A stretch of 64,000 nt of DNA from Niallia circulans (GTDB taxonomy: Bacteria > Bacillota > Bacilli > Bacillales > Cytobacillaceae), in the NCBI RefSeq assembly GCF_007273535.1, contig NZ_RIBP01000001.1, forward strand, positions 124,001 through 188,000, written 5' to 3'. The translations under genes were made by a program, and so were the position numbers. The notes under the pieces are model-generated. The model ran no database searches, was not told the origin of the DNA, and saw only the letters and a list, made by a program, of their open reading frames with translations. This document shows, piece after piece, positions 1 through 11,941 of the stretch; position 1 is the stretch's first letter; the number at the start of each line of letters is the position of its first letter.

Positions 1-11
1 TAATGACAAAT

Positions 12-39
12 AGGGTTGTAACCTAACGGGCAAAACCTA
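12..39 (+). promoter_or_regulatory. LicT/BglG-type ribonucleic antiterminator (RAT)
   Basis: The leader holds GGGTTGTAACC followed by GGGCAAAACCT, the two conserved halves of the RAT hairpin bound by LicT/SacY/BglG antiterminators. It overlaps the left arm of the terminator at 32-73, as the mechanism requires: folding of the RAT prevents the terminator. The antiterminator gene is not in the window and probably lies just upstream. Confidence 0.85.
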
Positions 40-73
40 AATCAAACAGAAATGTTTTGATTTAGGTTTTTTT
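32..73 (+). terminator. Leader terminator of the beta-glucoside PTS operon
   Basis: A perfect 15-bp stem (32-46 with 56-70) and a 9-nt loop are followed by a T run. It sits 64 nt before the PTS start codon and overlaps the RAT, so it acts as a conditional terminator. Confidence 0.9.
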
Positions 74-118
74 GTTGGAAATTTTTACGTCAATAGGGAA
101 TGAATATAAGTGTTATAA

Positions 119-2002
<1,884 letters not shown>

Positions 2003-2012
2003 ACCAATGTGA

Positions 2013-3506
<1,494 letters not shown>

Positions 3507-3514
3507 TAGTAAGA

Positions 3515-3543
3515 AGCATGGGACTTGGTCTCATGCTTTTTTG
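3515..3543 (+). terminator. Terminator of the bglPH operon
   Basis: An 11-bp stem (AAGCATGGGAC with GTCTCATGCTT) and a 3-nt loop are followed by T residues, 9 bp after the stop codon. Confidence 0.85.
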
Positions 3544-3608
3544 TGTATTCAATAAGTAAACATAAGAAACGAAAAATGGAGGAAAAATAAAAAAAAGGAG
3601 GTTGTTAT

Positions 3609-4403
3609 ATGTTGAAATATTCGGCAGTTATATGGATGCTTATGTTACTTTTTTTTCCTTCTCAGGCTGGGGCGCAGCAACAGGTGCCAATCCTTATATA
3701 TCACTCTATTGATGAATTTAAAGGCCAAGGCTCTAAAGAGCTTTACGTAACACCGGAAAACTTTGAAAAACAAATGCTATATTTACGAGACAATGGTTTT
3801 ACTTTATTAACATTCGAACGATGGCAGGATATTTCAAAGGTAAAAAAGCCAATCTTTCTTACATTTGATGATGGATACAAAAATAATATGAATGTATATT
3901 CTATCTTTGAAAAGTTGAAAACAGAACAATTTCATCCGAGAGCTACTTTTTTCGTTATTTCAGACTTTATCGGCCGTTCCAACCGTTTATCGAAGGCTGA
4001 ATTGAAAAAGCTTGCTGATAGTGGAATGGTCTCTGTCCAATCACATACTGCGACACATCCCGATTTAACGAAGATAACAAATTATACGGAAGAGCTGAAG
4101 GGTGCAAAAGATACTATTCAGAGCATAACAGGAAAACCAGTTATTTCTGTAGCTTATCCTTATGGCAGCTTTAACAGCAAAGTTATCGAGGAAGCGAAAA
4201 AATATTACTCATTCGGATTAAGTACAACACCACAATATTATTTCGAAAATGGTCTTAACAATGAGTTATTTCTGCTGCCGCGTATATATATTAAGTACTC
4301 CACTTCGATGAGTGATTTTGAAAAAATAGTAAACGGTCGACAGATATTATCAAAAAAGCAGATTACGAAAAAACCACTAATGAGTTATTGGAAAATAACG
4401 TGA
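3609..4403 (+). CDS. Secreted polysaccharide deacetylase (NodB domain)
   Basis: An exported 264-residue protein of the carbohydrate esterase 4/NodB family, which removes acetyl groups from cell-wall or other N-acetylated polysaccharides. Residues 1-22 form a signal peptide ending near AGA-QQQ. The NodB motifs are present: TFDDGYKNN (metal-binding DD), SHTATHPDLT (H-x3-H metal ligands) and YPYGSFN. The short, single-domain layout resembles B. subtilis YxkH. An AAAAAAGGAGG ribosome site precedes the ATG. It stands alone after the bglH terminator, and no terminator is visible after it. The substrate cannot be read from the sequence. Confidence 0.82.
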   Translation: MLKYSAVIWMLMLLFFPSQAGAQQQVPILIYHSIDEFKGQGSKELYVTPENFEKQMLYLRDNGFTLLTFERWQDISKVKKPIFLTFDDGYKNNMNVYSIFEKLKTEQFHPRATFFVISDFIGRSNRLSKAELKKLADSGMVSVQSHTATHPDLTKITNYTEELKGAKDTIQSITGKPVISVAYPYGSFNSKVIEEAKKYYSFGLSTTPQYYFENGLNNELFLLPRIYIKYSTSMSDFEKIVNGRQILSKKQITKKPLMSYWKIT

Positions 4404-4505
4404 GATAATTTATGAAAGTTATATGTCATTTTTCCAGATTTTGAGACGCTCCTTCACTATTAGGATATGATAGTAAAAACATGGAATGGGAGAGAGGGTA
4501 ACACA

Positions 4506-5390
4506 ATGAGTATAACTGTTAATATACCTAAACAGGACGACAAGCGTAAAACGCTACGGTTTTTGACAGGGATCATCATTATTGCTTTAGCTGTATTATA
4601 CATAGTTGCCTACTTCAATTTAAAGCATGATGTAGCGAAAGAAAATATGCTCTTAAATACTGTGAAAGGCGCAAATACACAATGGAAAAGCTCAGGTAAG
4701 GAAGTTCATTTGTGGAGTGCGATTTCCTATTTCCAAGCAGAAAAAACGATTGGTGGACAGAAGATTGTTACAAATTCAATGAAGGAGAAGGTTAGTGTTC
4801 TTGGCAACATGGAATCGGTATCAGAAGCTTCAATCCTAGCAAGCAGCAGTTATGAGGATGAGGGAAGCAAAGAGTTGCTTTTTTATGATCCGAAAACAGA
4901 CTATAAGAACCTGCCGCAGGAGCTGAAGATGCTGGCTAACATGGACAGTAATACAATGGCAGAGCTTGCTCTTTCGTTCGATAAAGCATATTCTTTAGCA
5001 GAATTAGAGGAGAAACTTGGCTCCACACATGTTAATTGGCTTTGGGTAGACACAGCAACAGATGCAGAATTAAGTAAAATGAATATATCGCTAAAAGAAG
5101 ATAAAGCTTACGTTGGGGATTCAACAATCGGTTTTCAAGTGAAAGGTGCTGGCTTTGTGAGTCAAGGACAAGTATTTCTTGATAAATTAAAGAAGCTCAG
5201 TGATGATAAAGAATATCAAAAGGAAGCTGAACTTGTTTTAACTGGAATAAACAAGAGTGCTTTTCCGTCCGTAAAAGATATCAAAGTGAGAGGTGCTGTC
5301 GTTTCAGGAACACCAGAACAGTTAGCTGCATTTATGAAAGTTAAAATAATTAAAGCATCGACTATAGGAACAAAAATACACCAGTTATAA
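4506..5390 (+). CDS. Membrane protein with anti-sigma-factor (Sigma_reg_C) C-terminal domain
   Basis: The 294-residue product has a short cytoplasmic N-terminus, one transmembrane helix at about 17-37 (GIIIIALAVLYIVAYF) and a large outer domain. Its second half matches by eye the C-terminal domain of SigM anti-sigma YhdL: ALSFDKAYSLAELEEKL and NWLWVD, then GAVVSGTPEQLAAFMK. The zinc-finger or helical sigma-binding N-terminus of a true anti-sigma factor is too short here, and no ECF sigma gene is adjacent. I use ATG 4506 because GGGAGAGAGGG lies before it and the upstream ATG 4467 overlaps promoter-like sequence (TTGAGA at 4441, TATGAT at 4466). It is followed 16 bp later by the GyrI-like gene. 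Confidence 0.65.
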   Translation: MSITVNIPKQDDKRKTLRFLTGIIIIALAVLYIVAYFNLKHDVAKENMLLNTVKGANTQWKSSGKEVHLWSAISYFQAEKTIGGQKIVTNSMKEKVSVLGNMESVSEASILASSSYEDEGSKELLFYDPKTDYKNLPQELKMLANMDSNTMAELALSFDKAYSLAELEEKLGSTHVNWLWVDTATDAELSKMNISLKEDKAYVGDSTIGFQVKGAGFVSQGQVFLDKLKKLSDDKEYQKEAELVLTGINKSAFPSVKDIKVRGAVVSGTPEQLAAFMKVKIIKASTIGTKIHQL

Positions 5391-5406
5391 AGGAAGGCGG
5401 GAGGCT

Positions 5407-6030
5407 TTGAAACATGAATGGAGAAAGCATGAAAAGAGCTTGTATTTGCCTAAAGCAGCACCAGAGCTTGTCGAGGTACCAGGACACAAGTTTTTAATGA
5501 TAGATGGACAAGGCAATCCCAATGAAGAAGAGTTTGCCGAAAGGGTTAAAGTCTTATATTCAATGGCATATGCTGTTCGTATGATGCCTAAAGGAGGATT
5601 TACTCCTCCTGGTTATGTAGAATATACAGTTTATCCGCTCGAAGGAATATGGAGTTTAACAGAGAAAGGCAGGAAGCTCACAGAACTGAATAAAAATGAA
5701 TTCCTATATACAATCATGATAAGACAGCCGGAGTTTGTGACAAAGGAAGTTGTACTAATGGCTTTAGATAAAGTAACGAAAAAGAATTCTCACCCTTTTT
5801 TAGAGCAAGTGTATTTCCAAACCTCGGATAAAAGCCTTAATGTCCAAATGCTGCATATCGGCCCATATGATGACGAACCGAAAAGCTTTGCCATTATGGA
5901 CGAGTTTGCTAAGGATAATAACCTCCTAAGAATAGAAAAGGAGCACAGAGAAATATACTTGTCTGATGCAAGGAAAGTGGTTCCAGAAAAATTAAAAACC
6001 GTATTAAGATATAAAGTTCAACAAAAATAA
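5407..6030 (+). CDS. GyrI-like small-molecule-binding domain protein
   Basis: A soluble 207-residue protein of the stand-alone GyrI/SOUL-like effector-binding family (the C-terminal domain type of BmrR and Rob). The N-terminal stretch with VEVPGHKFLMIDGQGNPNEE and the C-terminal MLHIGPYDDEPKSFAIMDEF match the typical pattern of the family. It lacks any HTH domain, so it is not a regulator itself; members are thought to bind small ligands. Translation starts at TTG 5407, with AAGGAAGG at 5391-5398 at normal spacing; no in-frame ATG lies nearby. It follows the Sigma_reg_C gene by 16 bp and probably shares its transcript. Confidence 0.75.
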   Translation: MKHEWRKHEKSLYLPKAAPELVEVPGHKFLMIDGQGNPNEEEFAERVKVLYSMAYAVRMMPKGGFTPPGYVEYTVYPLEGIWSLTEKGRKLTELNKNEFLYTIMIRQPEFVTKEVVLMALDKVTKKNSHPFLEQVYFQTSDKSLNVQMLHIGPYDDEPKSFAIMDEFAKDNNLLRIEKEHREIYLSDARKVVPEKLKTVLRYKVQQK

Positions 6031-6038
6031 AGCTATAA

Positions 6039-6067
6039 AAAAGGGAACTTGCTTGAGTTCCCTTTTT
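6039..6067. terminator. Bidirectional terminator
   Basis: An AAAAGGGAACT/AGTTCCCTTTT stem with a 6-nt loop and T or A tails on both sides lies between two convergent genes (stops at 6030 and 6074). Confidence 0.85.
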
Positions 6068-6073
6068 CGGCTG

Positions 6074-6379
6074 CTATTGTGGGATAAAGTCATAAATAAT
6101 TAAAGCAATGGAAAGTAAAGAAATGGTGAAAAAGAGTATAGTATTACCGAAAATCGAGATAATTTTAATCTTTGATTTTTCCCCTTTAAATCCGAAAACA
6201 ACCCCTAATATAGGTGTGATAATCAGAGGTGCGAAAAACAAATATCCTAACCATTCATATCCATTGAAATATGTATTGCCTGTTGGAGTAAATAGACTGC
6301 CAACCATGTATGCCAGTAATGTCCAACCAATTGTTCCTAGGAAGCAATAAAAAGAGAAGGAAGTATAAATATTTTTCAT
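6074..6379 (-). CDS. Small integral membrane protein, unknown function
   Basis: A 101-residue hydrophobic protein with three predicted membrane segments (about 8-28, 42-64 and 74-97) separated by a short NTYFNGYEW loop and a basic GEKSKIK loop. An AAGAGG ribosome site precedes the ATG on the reverse strand. I do not recognise the family. It is a single gene between a bidirectional terminator and a divergent small zinc-ribbon gene. Confidence 0.55.
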   Translation of the reverse strand: MKNIYTSFSFYCFLGTIGWTLLAYMVGSLFTPTGNTYFNGYEWLGYLFFAPLIITPILGVVFGFKGEKSKIKIISIFGNTILFFTISLLSIALIIYDFIPQ

Positions 6380-6532
6380 TAGTAAATAACCTCTTCCAAT
6401 AATTGTCTTGTTGATTCATAATATACAATTAATGGTATCAATAAAAGTGCAATATTACCCGATTGAAGGACAACAAACTAAAAAGGCTATAAGCAAGTTA
6501 GCCTATATCAACACTAAAATGGAGTGATGAAA

Positions 6533-6730
6533 ATGAATGAAACAATATGCCCTCAATGCAACAGCGACAATATAAACAAGGGAGTTATTGCATCTGGAGT
6601 TAACGACTTGCATATGTATGCTTATGATAACAGAAGACGCGGGTCCTCCCCAATTTTGTCTTATTACTGTGGGAAATGTGGCTTTATTATCGGCTCATTT
6701 GTAGAAAATCCGGCTAGACTTACAGACTAG
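6533..6730 (+). CDS. Small zinc-ribbon protein
   Basis: A 65-residue protein with two CxxC pairs, CPQC near the N-terminus and CGKC near residue 49, which suggests one structural zinc. The rest is short and polar, with RRRGSSP between the cysteine pairs. GGAG at 6521-6524 is 8 nt from ATG 6533, favouring this start over GTG 6524 or ATG 6527. Function is unknown; proteins of this size are often annotated only as zinc-ribbon. Confidence 0.6.
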   Translation: MNETICPQCNSDNINKGVIASGVNDLHMYAYDNRRRGSSPILSYYCGKCGFIIGSFVENPARLTD

Positions 6731-6812
6731 TAGGGTCATTGTGATAGATGGAACTCTATCAGCAGAAGCCATCACGAAAAAATTAATAAACAGGATAAGG
6801 AGCAAAACGTAA

Positions 6813-7271
6813 ATGAACGTTAGAATCTCAGCAAAAGCAATTATTATCGACAATGATAGGCTATTGTTAACAAAAAATAAAGACGACGAAGGGTATTTTT
6901 ATTTATTCCCAGGAGGCGGACAGGAGCATGGGGAGACATTACATCATGCGGTGAAAAGGGAGTGCTTAGAAGAAATTGGCGAAGAAGTCGAGATTGGTGA
7001 GCTGTTATTCGCCCGAGATTACATCGGGAAAAATCATGAGCACGCATCCTTTGATTTTAACTTTCATCAAGTCGAGCATTATTTTATATGCCGCTTGATA
7101 AGCGACAATAATATTCTACCAGTAAATCCTGACAGTCACCAAGTTGGGATAGAATGGCTGCCCATTCAACAATTACAAAACTATAGGGTTTATCCGAAAG
7201 AATTGCTTTCGTATCTTATCAAATATATAGAAAAAAGCTCAACTCCAGTATATTTAGGGGATATAAATTAA
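6813..7271 (+). CDS. Nudix hydrolase
   Basis: A 152-residue single-domain enzyme that hydrolyses a nucleoside diphosphate linked to another group. The Nudix box G-x5-E-x7-REUxEExGU is intact at about 36-58 (GGGQEHGE, then RECLEEIGEEV). The ATG is preceded by ATAAGGAGC at good spacing. Substrate cannot be told from the sequence. It stands between the zinc-ribbon gene and the convergent DUF1284 gene. Confidence 0.88.
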   Translation: MNVRISAKAIIIDNDRLLLTKNKDDEGYFYLFPGGGQEHGETLHHAVKRECLEEIGEEVEIGELLFARDYIGKNHEHASFDFNFHQVEHYFICRLISDNNILPVNPDSHQVGIEWLPIQQLQNYRVYPKELLSYLIKYIEKSSTPVYLGDIN

Positions 7272-7313
7272 GCCTGCTAGTCTTTCAGCTTTAGACAAGT
7301 TTAGGAGTTTTCC

Positions 7314-7730
7314 TTACTTAATCTCTCTTAATGGCTTCCCTTCATGAAGTTCCTGAATTCCTTCTTCACATACCCCATAGGAACGCCAGGAGCATGTTTC
7401 ACAAATGATGGGAATATCAGACGGCACAGCATGTGTTAGAATAGCAGCTTCAACCTCCCGCCAATGGATAATATCACCAACATGAAGTCCCAGTTTTTTT
7501 AAAAAAGCAGCATCTCTATCATATATATGACTGTCTAAACAGTGGTACTTTCCTGAGTTAGGATATTTCTCGCATAATTGATCTGGACCGTCTACAATTT
7601 GAACAAATGTTTCAGGATTCTTCCGCAAAGTTTGATGCAGCTTAGTCATGTTTTTTACATACTCTGCCGAATAGCCCATTCCCCGGTATCCTAACAAGCA
7701 GAAAAGATGATGACCCCGAATTTTAAACAT
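7314..7730 (-). CDS. DUF1284 domain protein
   Basis: A 138-residue soluble protein that begins with the signature KIRGHHLFCLLGYRGMGYS of DUF1284. Several conserved cysteines and histidines follow (C-L at about 52 and 64, then CETCSW and GVCEEGI near the end), suggesting a metal or Fe-S site. AGGAGGGG lies 5-6 nt before the ATG. Function is unknown. It is convergent with the Nudix gene. Confidence 0.8.
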   Translation of the reverse strand: MFKIRGHHLFCLLGYRGMGYSAEYVKNMTKLHQTLRKNPETFVQIVDGPDQLCEKYPNSGKYHCLDSHIYDRDAAFLKKLGLHVGDIIHWREVEAAILTHAVPSDIPIICETCSWRSYGVCEEGIQELHEGKPLREIK

Positions 7731-8038
7731 GAAACCCCTCCTGTACTGTTAATATGTAAACTATAATTATCATTTGGTTAACTTATTATTAATATAGCAT
7801 TTATTTCATGCAAGCGTAAATAATTTTCTAGTAGCTAATATTTGGGGAATTGCCACAGGAAATTCTCAAGGATTATATAGTGAATTGTAGAAAAGGCGCC
7901 ATAATCTTAAAGTTAAGTTAGGTGGCGGACTGTTTAACAAAGCTTCCTATTTTCATCTATGTTTTTTATGGATGACTTCCAGAGGTTTAGATGCGAATTA
8001 TAAGGGGCTAGCAACTATGCTAGCCCCGATTTCATATT
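7731..8038. other. AT-rich intergenic stretch
   Basis: This 308-bp gap holds the upstream region of the DUF1284 gene (right next to 7730) and the terminator of the symporter operon near 8004-8027. I see no further open reading frame with a ribosome site and no recognisable RNA element. Confidence 0.5.
8002..8030 (-). terminator. Hairpin after the SDR-kinase-symporter operon
   Basis: Perfect 9-bp stem GGGGCTAGC/GCTAGCCCC (8004-8012, 8019-8027) with a 6-nt loop, just after the symporter stop on the reverse strand. The following U tract is poor, so its efficiency is uncertain. Confidence 0.6.
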
Positions 8039-9397
8039 TTAAATGTTTACGATATTCTCATCGGTATTTTTAGCGGCTAATGCTCGTCTGCGACCGAGTT
8101 CAATATCCATATCTGTCCGCTTCTCATCCAGTTTATAAAAAAACATGGTAATCCCTATCAATACACAAATAACTAATGGAACCCAGATAAAGCTGATCTC
8201 AATATAATGTAAGGCAGTTGTCGATTGGGTGGCATTTGGCACATAACCGCCCAATTTCAAGAACACCCCTACAAGCGCACTGCCGAGACCTAAGCTAACT
8301 TTAACAAAAAAGCCTTGGAAAGCAGCGATCATGCCGGAAATACTGCGATGGTTTTTGTACTCTGAATAATCAATAACGTCTGGCTGAATGGAGAAGGTAG
8401 TGCCGAATATTCCATAAATCCCAAGTCCTGTTATTGTTAAGCCGGCAATCAACAGGGAAGGGGAGGTTTTTCCGAAATAAATAACTAAATCGCCGATAAT
8501 ATAAATGACAGTACTTAAAAGCAATACGGTTTTTTTCGGCATTTTCTTTTGCAGCCATGGTAATAGAAGCAGCATTGGCAGACCAGATAATATCCCGAAT
8601 AGTCCTACAAATGTAAGCCAATCTGTCCTTCCTAGATTATAAGTGAAATAGTAAATGACGGTTGTATTGCGAATAACAAAAAGGCCAAAGTATAGAAAAT
8701 TTAAAATAAAGAAAATAACAGCCGGCCCGGTTAATCCTTTAAAATCCTCTTTAAAGGAAGATTTGCCTGGCTGGACGGTTGGTGGCACAACTTCCTTTGT
8801 ATTGAAGAAGGTAAACACAAATACAAACACAGCTGCGATACCATATATACTCATTGTCACTAAATAACCTTTTTGGTCATCTCCCTGACCGAAGTAATGA
8901 ACCATAGGTGTAGTTATCGTCATAACTAAAGCGCTTCCAATCAACGCGCAAATCATCCTCGTCGAAACTAACCAGTTACGCTCATGATTATCAGAAGTTA
9001 ATCTTGGCACAATGGTATTTAAAGGGATATTAACGACTGTATAAGCAATGTTTAATAAGCAGTATGTGACATATGCCCAGAGAATTTTACCTGACATGCC
9101 GACATCAGGAACAATAAAAGTCATAATCGTAAAGACGGCGAATGGTATTGCTCCAATGATGAAATAAGGTCTACCTTGTCCCCATCTTGTTTTTGTCCTG
9201 TCTACTAATAATCCCATGCCAGTATCTGCAAATGCATCGATGATTTTGGTTACTAACATTAAAGTACCAGCAACCGCTGCACTAATGCCGAACACATCAG
9301 TGTAGAAAAAAAGAAGATAAGACGCCATTGTACTAAATACGAGGTTGCAGGCGAAATCGCCTGCCCCGTATCCAATTCTTTTTTTCCATTTATCCAT
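8039..9397 (-). CDS. GPH-family (glycoside/pentoside/hexuronide) cation symporter
   Basis: A 452-residue membrane transporter with about twelve hydrophobic segments, of the MFS-related GPH family that takes up glycosides, pentosides or hexuronides with Na+ or H+. Typical family sequences are GYGAGDFACNLVFSTMASYL at the N-terminus, the loop DRTKTRWGQGRPYFI, and WLVSTRM after helix 4. AAGGGAG precedes the ATG. It is the last gene of a reverse-strand operon with an FGGY kinase and an SDR dehydrogenase, so its substrate is probably the sugar or polyol those enzymes process. Confidence 0.87.
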   Translation of the reverse strand: MDKWKKRIGYGAGDFACNLVFSTMASYLLFFYTDVFGISAAVAGTLMLVTKIIDAFADTGMGLLVDRTKTRWGQGRPYFIIGAIPFAVFTIMTFIVPDVGMSGKILWAYVTYCLLNIAYTVVNIPLNTIVPRLTSDNHERNWLVSTRMICALIGSALVMTITTPMVHYFGQGDDQKGYLVTMSIYGIAAVFVFVFTFFNTKEVVPPTVQPGKSSFKEDFKGLTGPAVIFFILNFLYFGLFVIRNTTVIYYFTYNLGRTDWLTFVGLFGILSGLPMLLLLPWLQKKMPKKTVLLLSTVIYIIGDLVIYFGKTSPSLLIAGLTITGLGIYGIFGTTFSIQPDVIDYSEYKNHRSISGMIAAFQGFFVKVSLGLGSALVGVFLKLGGYVPNATQSTTALHYIEISFIWVPLVICVLIGITMFFYKLDEKRTDMDIELGRRRALAAKNTDENIVNI

Positions 9398-9431
9398 TTT
9401 GTCACAACTCCCTTTGCAAATAGTTACTTAG

Positions 9432-10961
9432 TCAGCGTGCTGAAATGTTAGTCAGTGTTTTCATATCTGTTTTTAAGTTTTGATAGATTGATTTATACAC
9501 CTTGTAATAGTCATTATATTTACGATGATTTTCTTGATTAGGCATAATTTTATCATCTAACACCTGCCACTTTTTCACATCGTCATAAGTAAGTAGACCT
9601 GTGCCAATACCAGCAAGCATGACATCACCCATATTTGCTTCTACATCATGAATCGGACATACGATTGGATAGCCTGTAACATCTGCGAAAATTTGTCTCC
9701 AAAGCTTCGACTTCGTAACACCGCCGGCAAGGAGAATGTATTCACCTAAATATTCTCCAGTTGCTTCAATTGCATCTCTTAAGCTAAAGGCAACCGCTTC
9801 CAAAAAGGCTCGATACATATGTGCTTTCGTATGTGCCAGCGAAAGGCCGACAATGGTGCCTTTTGCATCAGAATCCCAAATCGGACTTCTTTCCCCCATA
9901 AAGTAGGGGAGTACAACTATGCCATCACTTCCTGCTGGAATGTTAGCGGCCTGTTCATTTAATACATCATAGGCATTTTTGCCACCTGCTTTTTCTGCTT
10001 CCAATTCAAATTGACTTAAAGTTTGCCGAAACCATTTTACAATCGCACCTGCAGTCGCTCCTCCTGCGAAATGGTAGGAAAGACGTTTAGCATCATATAA
10101 ATACGGCCAGACAATTAAGTCTTTTCCTTGCACTGGTTTATCGGAAATCAATGCTGCACACATCGACGTACCAATTGCTGCTGCATATATCCCTGAATCG
10201 AATACACCAAGCCCAATAGTTGCTGCACCGCAGTCAATCCCACTTGCAATAACAGGCATTCCTGCAGTCAGTCCTAGTTCGGCTGCAGCTTCCTTCGTTA
10301 ATCCACCGACAATATCTGTTGATTCGACAATCTTTTCAGGCATCATGGAGACAGGAATATCCATTGCCGCCATCATTTCCTTTGACCATGTTCGATTATT
10401 CATATCGAATATTCCACCAATATTTCCTGCAGAGGAATAATCAATAACAACCTCACCAGTTAATTTATAGATGACATAATCATTTGGCGGTAAGAAGAGT
10501 TTCGTTTTGCTCCAGTTTTCAGGCTCATTATTTTTCATCCACAATATTTTCGTATACCCATAATAAGGATCTGCTCCATTATGAGTAACCTCAAGCAGTT
10601 TCTCTTTTCCCATAGCTTCAAGGGCCCAGTTTGCTTCTTGTTCTGCTCTGCGGTCCATCCAAATCATACAAGGCCTTACAGGCTCCATATTCTCATCCAA
10701 TGGGATACCGGAGCCGCCGTAAAGGCCGCTGACAGCAATTCCACGTATATTCTCAGGGGGGATTCCCGATTTTAATACAGTGTTTTTAATAGATGCTTTC
10801 GCCGCATCAAGCCAAACAGATGGCCATTGCTCTGCCCACAAAGGCTTTGGTGTTAACACATCGTATTCCTGCAGATCTTGAGCAATTAGATTGCCATCTG
10901 TGTCCATTAGTATTGTTTTTGTACCAGATGTGCCAATGTCTGTGCCGAGTAAGTAGTTCAT
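9432..10961 (-). CDS. FGGY-family carbohydrate kinase (xylulokinase-like)
   Basis: A 509-residue cytoplasmic ATP-dependent sugar kinase. The N-terminal phosphate loop LLGTDIGTSGTKTIL, the middle CMIWMDRRA, and the C-terminal GGVTKSKLWRQIFADVTG, which contacts ATP, define the FGGY family. Length and motifs fit xylulokinase or a related ketose kinase. AGGAGG precedes the ATG. It lies 24 bp after the SDR gene and 34 bp before the symporter. The context suggests that the SDR oxidises a polyol (for example an arabitol or xylitol) to a ketose which this kinase phosphorylates; that is inference. Confidence 0.85.
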   Translation of the reverse strand: MNYLLGTDIGTSGTKTILMDTDGNLIAQDLQEYDVLTPKPLWAEQWPSVWLDAAKASIKNTVLKSGIPPENIRGIAVSGLYGGSGIPLDENMEPVRPCMIWMDRRAEQEANWALEAMGKEKLLEVTHNGADPYYGYTKILWMKNNEPENWSKTKLFLPPNDYVIYKLTGEVVIDYSSAGNIGGIFDMNNRTWSKEMMAAMDIPVSMMPEKIVESTDIVGGLTKEAAAELGLTAGMPVIASGIDCGAATIGLGVFDSGIYAAAIGTSMCAALISDKPVQGKDLIVWPYLYDAKRLSYHFAGGATAGAIVKWFRQTLSQFELEAEKAGGKNAYDVLNEQAANIPAGSDGIVVLPYFMGERSPIWDSDAKGTIVGLSLAHTKAHMYRAFLEAVAFSLRDAIEATGEYLGEYILLAGGVTKSKLWRQIFADVTGYPIVCPIHDVEANMGDVMLAGIGTGLLTYDDVKKWQVLDDKIMPNQENHRKYNDYYKVYKSIYQNLKTDMKTLTNISAR

Positions 10962-10985
10962 CGTTCAAAACCTCCTAGGAATCTA

Positions 10986-11762
10986 TTAAATTGCAGTAAA
11001 TGCTCCATCAATGACAAAGTCTGATCCAGTCGTAAAGCTGCTTGTGTCTCCTGCGAGATATACACAAATGGATTGAAGCTCCTCAGGTCTGCCCATACGC
11101 TTAAGCGGTGCCATTTCATTCCATTGTTCGATAAGCGGCTTTAGGCTTGGTGAGTTTAAAGTAAGCTCTGTTCCGATGTAGCCTGGGCTGATGCAGTTAA
11201 CGCGCACATTTCTTGTTGCCCATTCAACTGCAAGTGATTTCGTCAGCTGTATGACACCTGCTTTAGAAGCATTATAGGAGGCCTGTGGCTGCGGTACATT
11301 TACAATATGTCCTGACATGGAGGCTGTATTAATAATGGAGCCGCCGCCTTGTTTTAACATAACCTTTCCAGCAGCTTGAGCTGTCAGGAAAACACCTGTG
11401 AGATTAATATCAATGACTTTCTTCCATTGATCAAAAGTCATTTCCTCTGCAGGTATATTCATGCAGATTCCCGCATTACAAAAAGCAACATCCAAACGGC
11501 CGAAATTTTCCAATACAGTATCAATCATAGCGCTTACATCTTTAGGGTTAGTAACATCTGCTTTAATAGCGATCGCCTTAATCCCATTATTCTCTGCTAA
11601 TTCCTGCGCCGTTTTTGTAGCTTCGTCAATATCTAAATCAACAATGGCGATATCTGCTCCAGCTTCAGCGAAGGCAGTCGCAACGCTTTTGCCAATTCCT
11701 CTTGCACCACCAGTTACAAAGATTTTTTTTCCGTCTAAACGCATTTTTTCAATAATACCCAT
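10986..11762 (-). CDS. SDR-family dehydrogenase, polyol type
   Basis: A 258-residue classical short-chain dehydrogenase/reductase. It has the cofactor motif VTGGARGIGKSVA (TGxxxGxG), the D-x-D acidic end of beta2 (IVDLDIDEA) favouring NAD, CNAG, the catalytic Ser in NTASMSG, YNASK, and the C-terminal PGYIGTEL. I choose the second ATG (11762), which lies 9 nt after AAGGA; the ATG at 11771 overlaps that ribosome site. It is first in the reverse operon with the kinase and symporter and is divergent from the ROK repressor. A sugar alcohol dehydrogenase role is likely but the substrate is open. Confidence 0.85.
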   Translation of the reverse strand: MGIIEKMRLDGKKIFVTGGARGIGKSVATAFAEAGADIAIVDLDIDEATKTAQELAENNGIKAIAIKADVTNPKDVSAMIDTVLENFGRLDVAFCNAGICMNIPAEEMTFDQWKKVIDINLTGVFLTAQAAGKVMLKQGGGSIINTASMSGHIVNVPQPQASYNASKAGVIQLTKSLAVEWATRNVRVNCISPGYIGTELTLNSPSLKPLIEQWNEMAPLKRMGRPEELQSICVYLAGDTSSFTTGSDFVIDGAFTAI

Positions 11763-11787
11763 TGTTATCATTCCTTTTTGTTAATGT

Positions 11788-11811
11788 ATTTTGTAAAACA
11801 ATTTTATAAAA
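11788..11811 (-). promoter_or_regulatory. Candidate ROK-repressor operator, SDR side
   Basis: Read on the reverse strand this 24-nt element starts TTTTATAAAATT and ends AAAAT. It agrees with the element at 11942-11965 at 20 of 24 positions in divergent orientation. It sits just upstream of the SDR start. Confidence 0.5.
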
Positions 11812-11941
11812 TATATTTACATAATAAGTCCTGTTAAGCAAATAGTCAATCATTAGAAAAGAAAAAGTTGGCAGAAGGTTTTTGACAAAGCTGTGATTGT
11901 ATACACATATATGATATATTTAATGTGCTAACATAAAGGTT

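Noticed and set aside
6108-6350. An 80-codon forward frame opposite the small membrane protein
   Set aside because: No ribosome site; the reverse frame has a proper start, membrane helices and a shared terminator.
11461-11784. A 107-codon forward frame opposite the SDR gene
   Set aside because: The SDR on the reverse strand has complete family motifs; the forward frame is its shadow.
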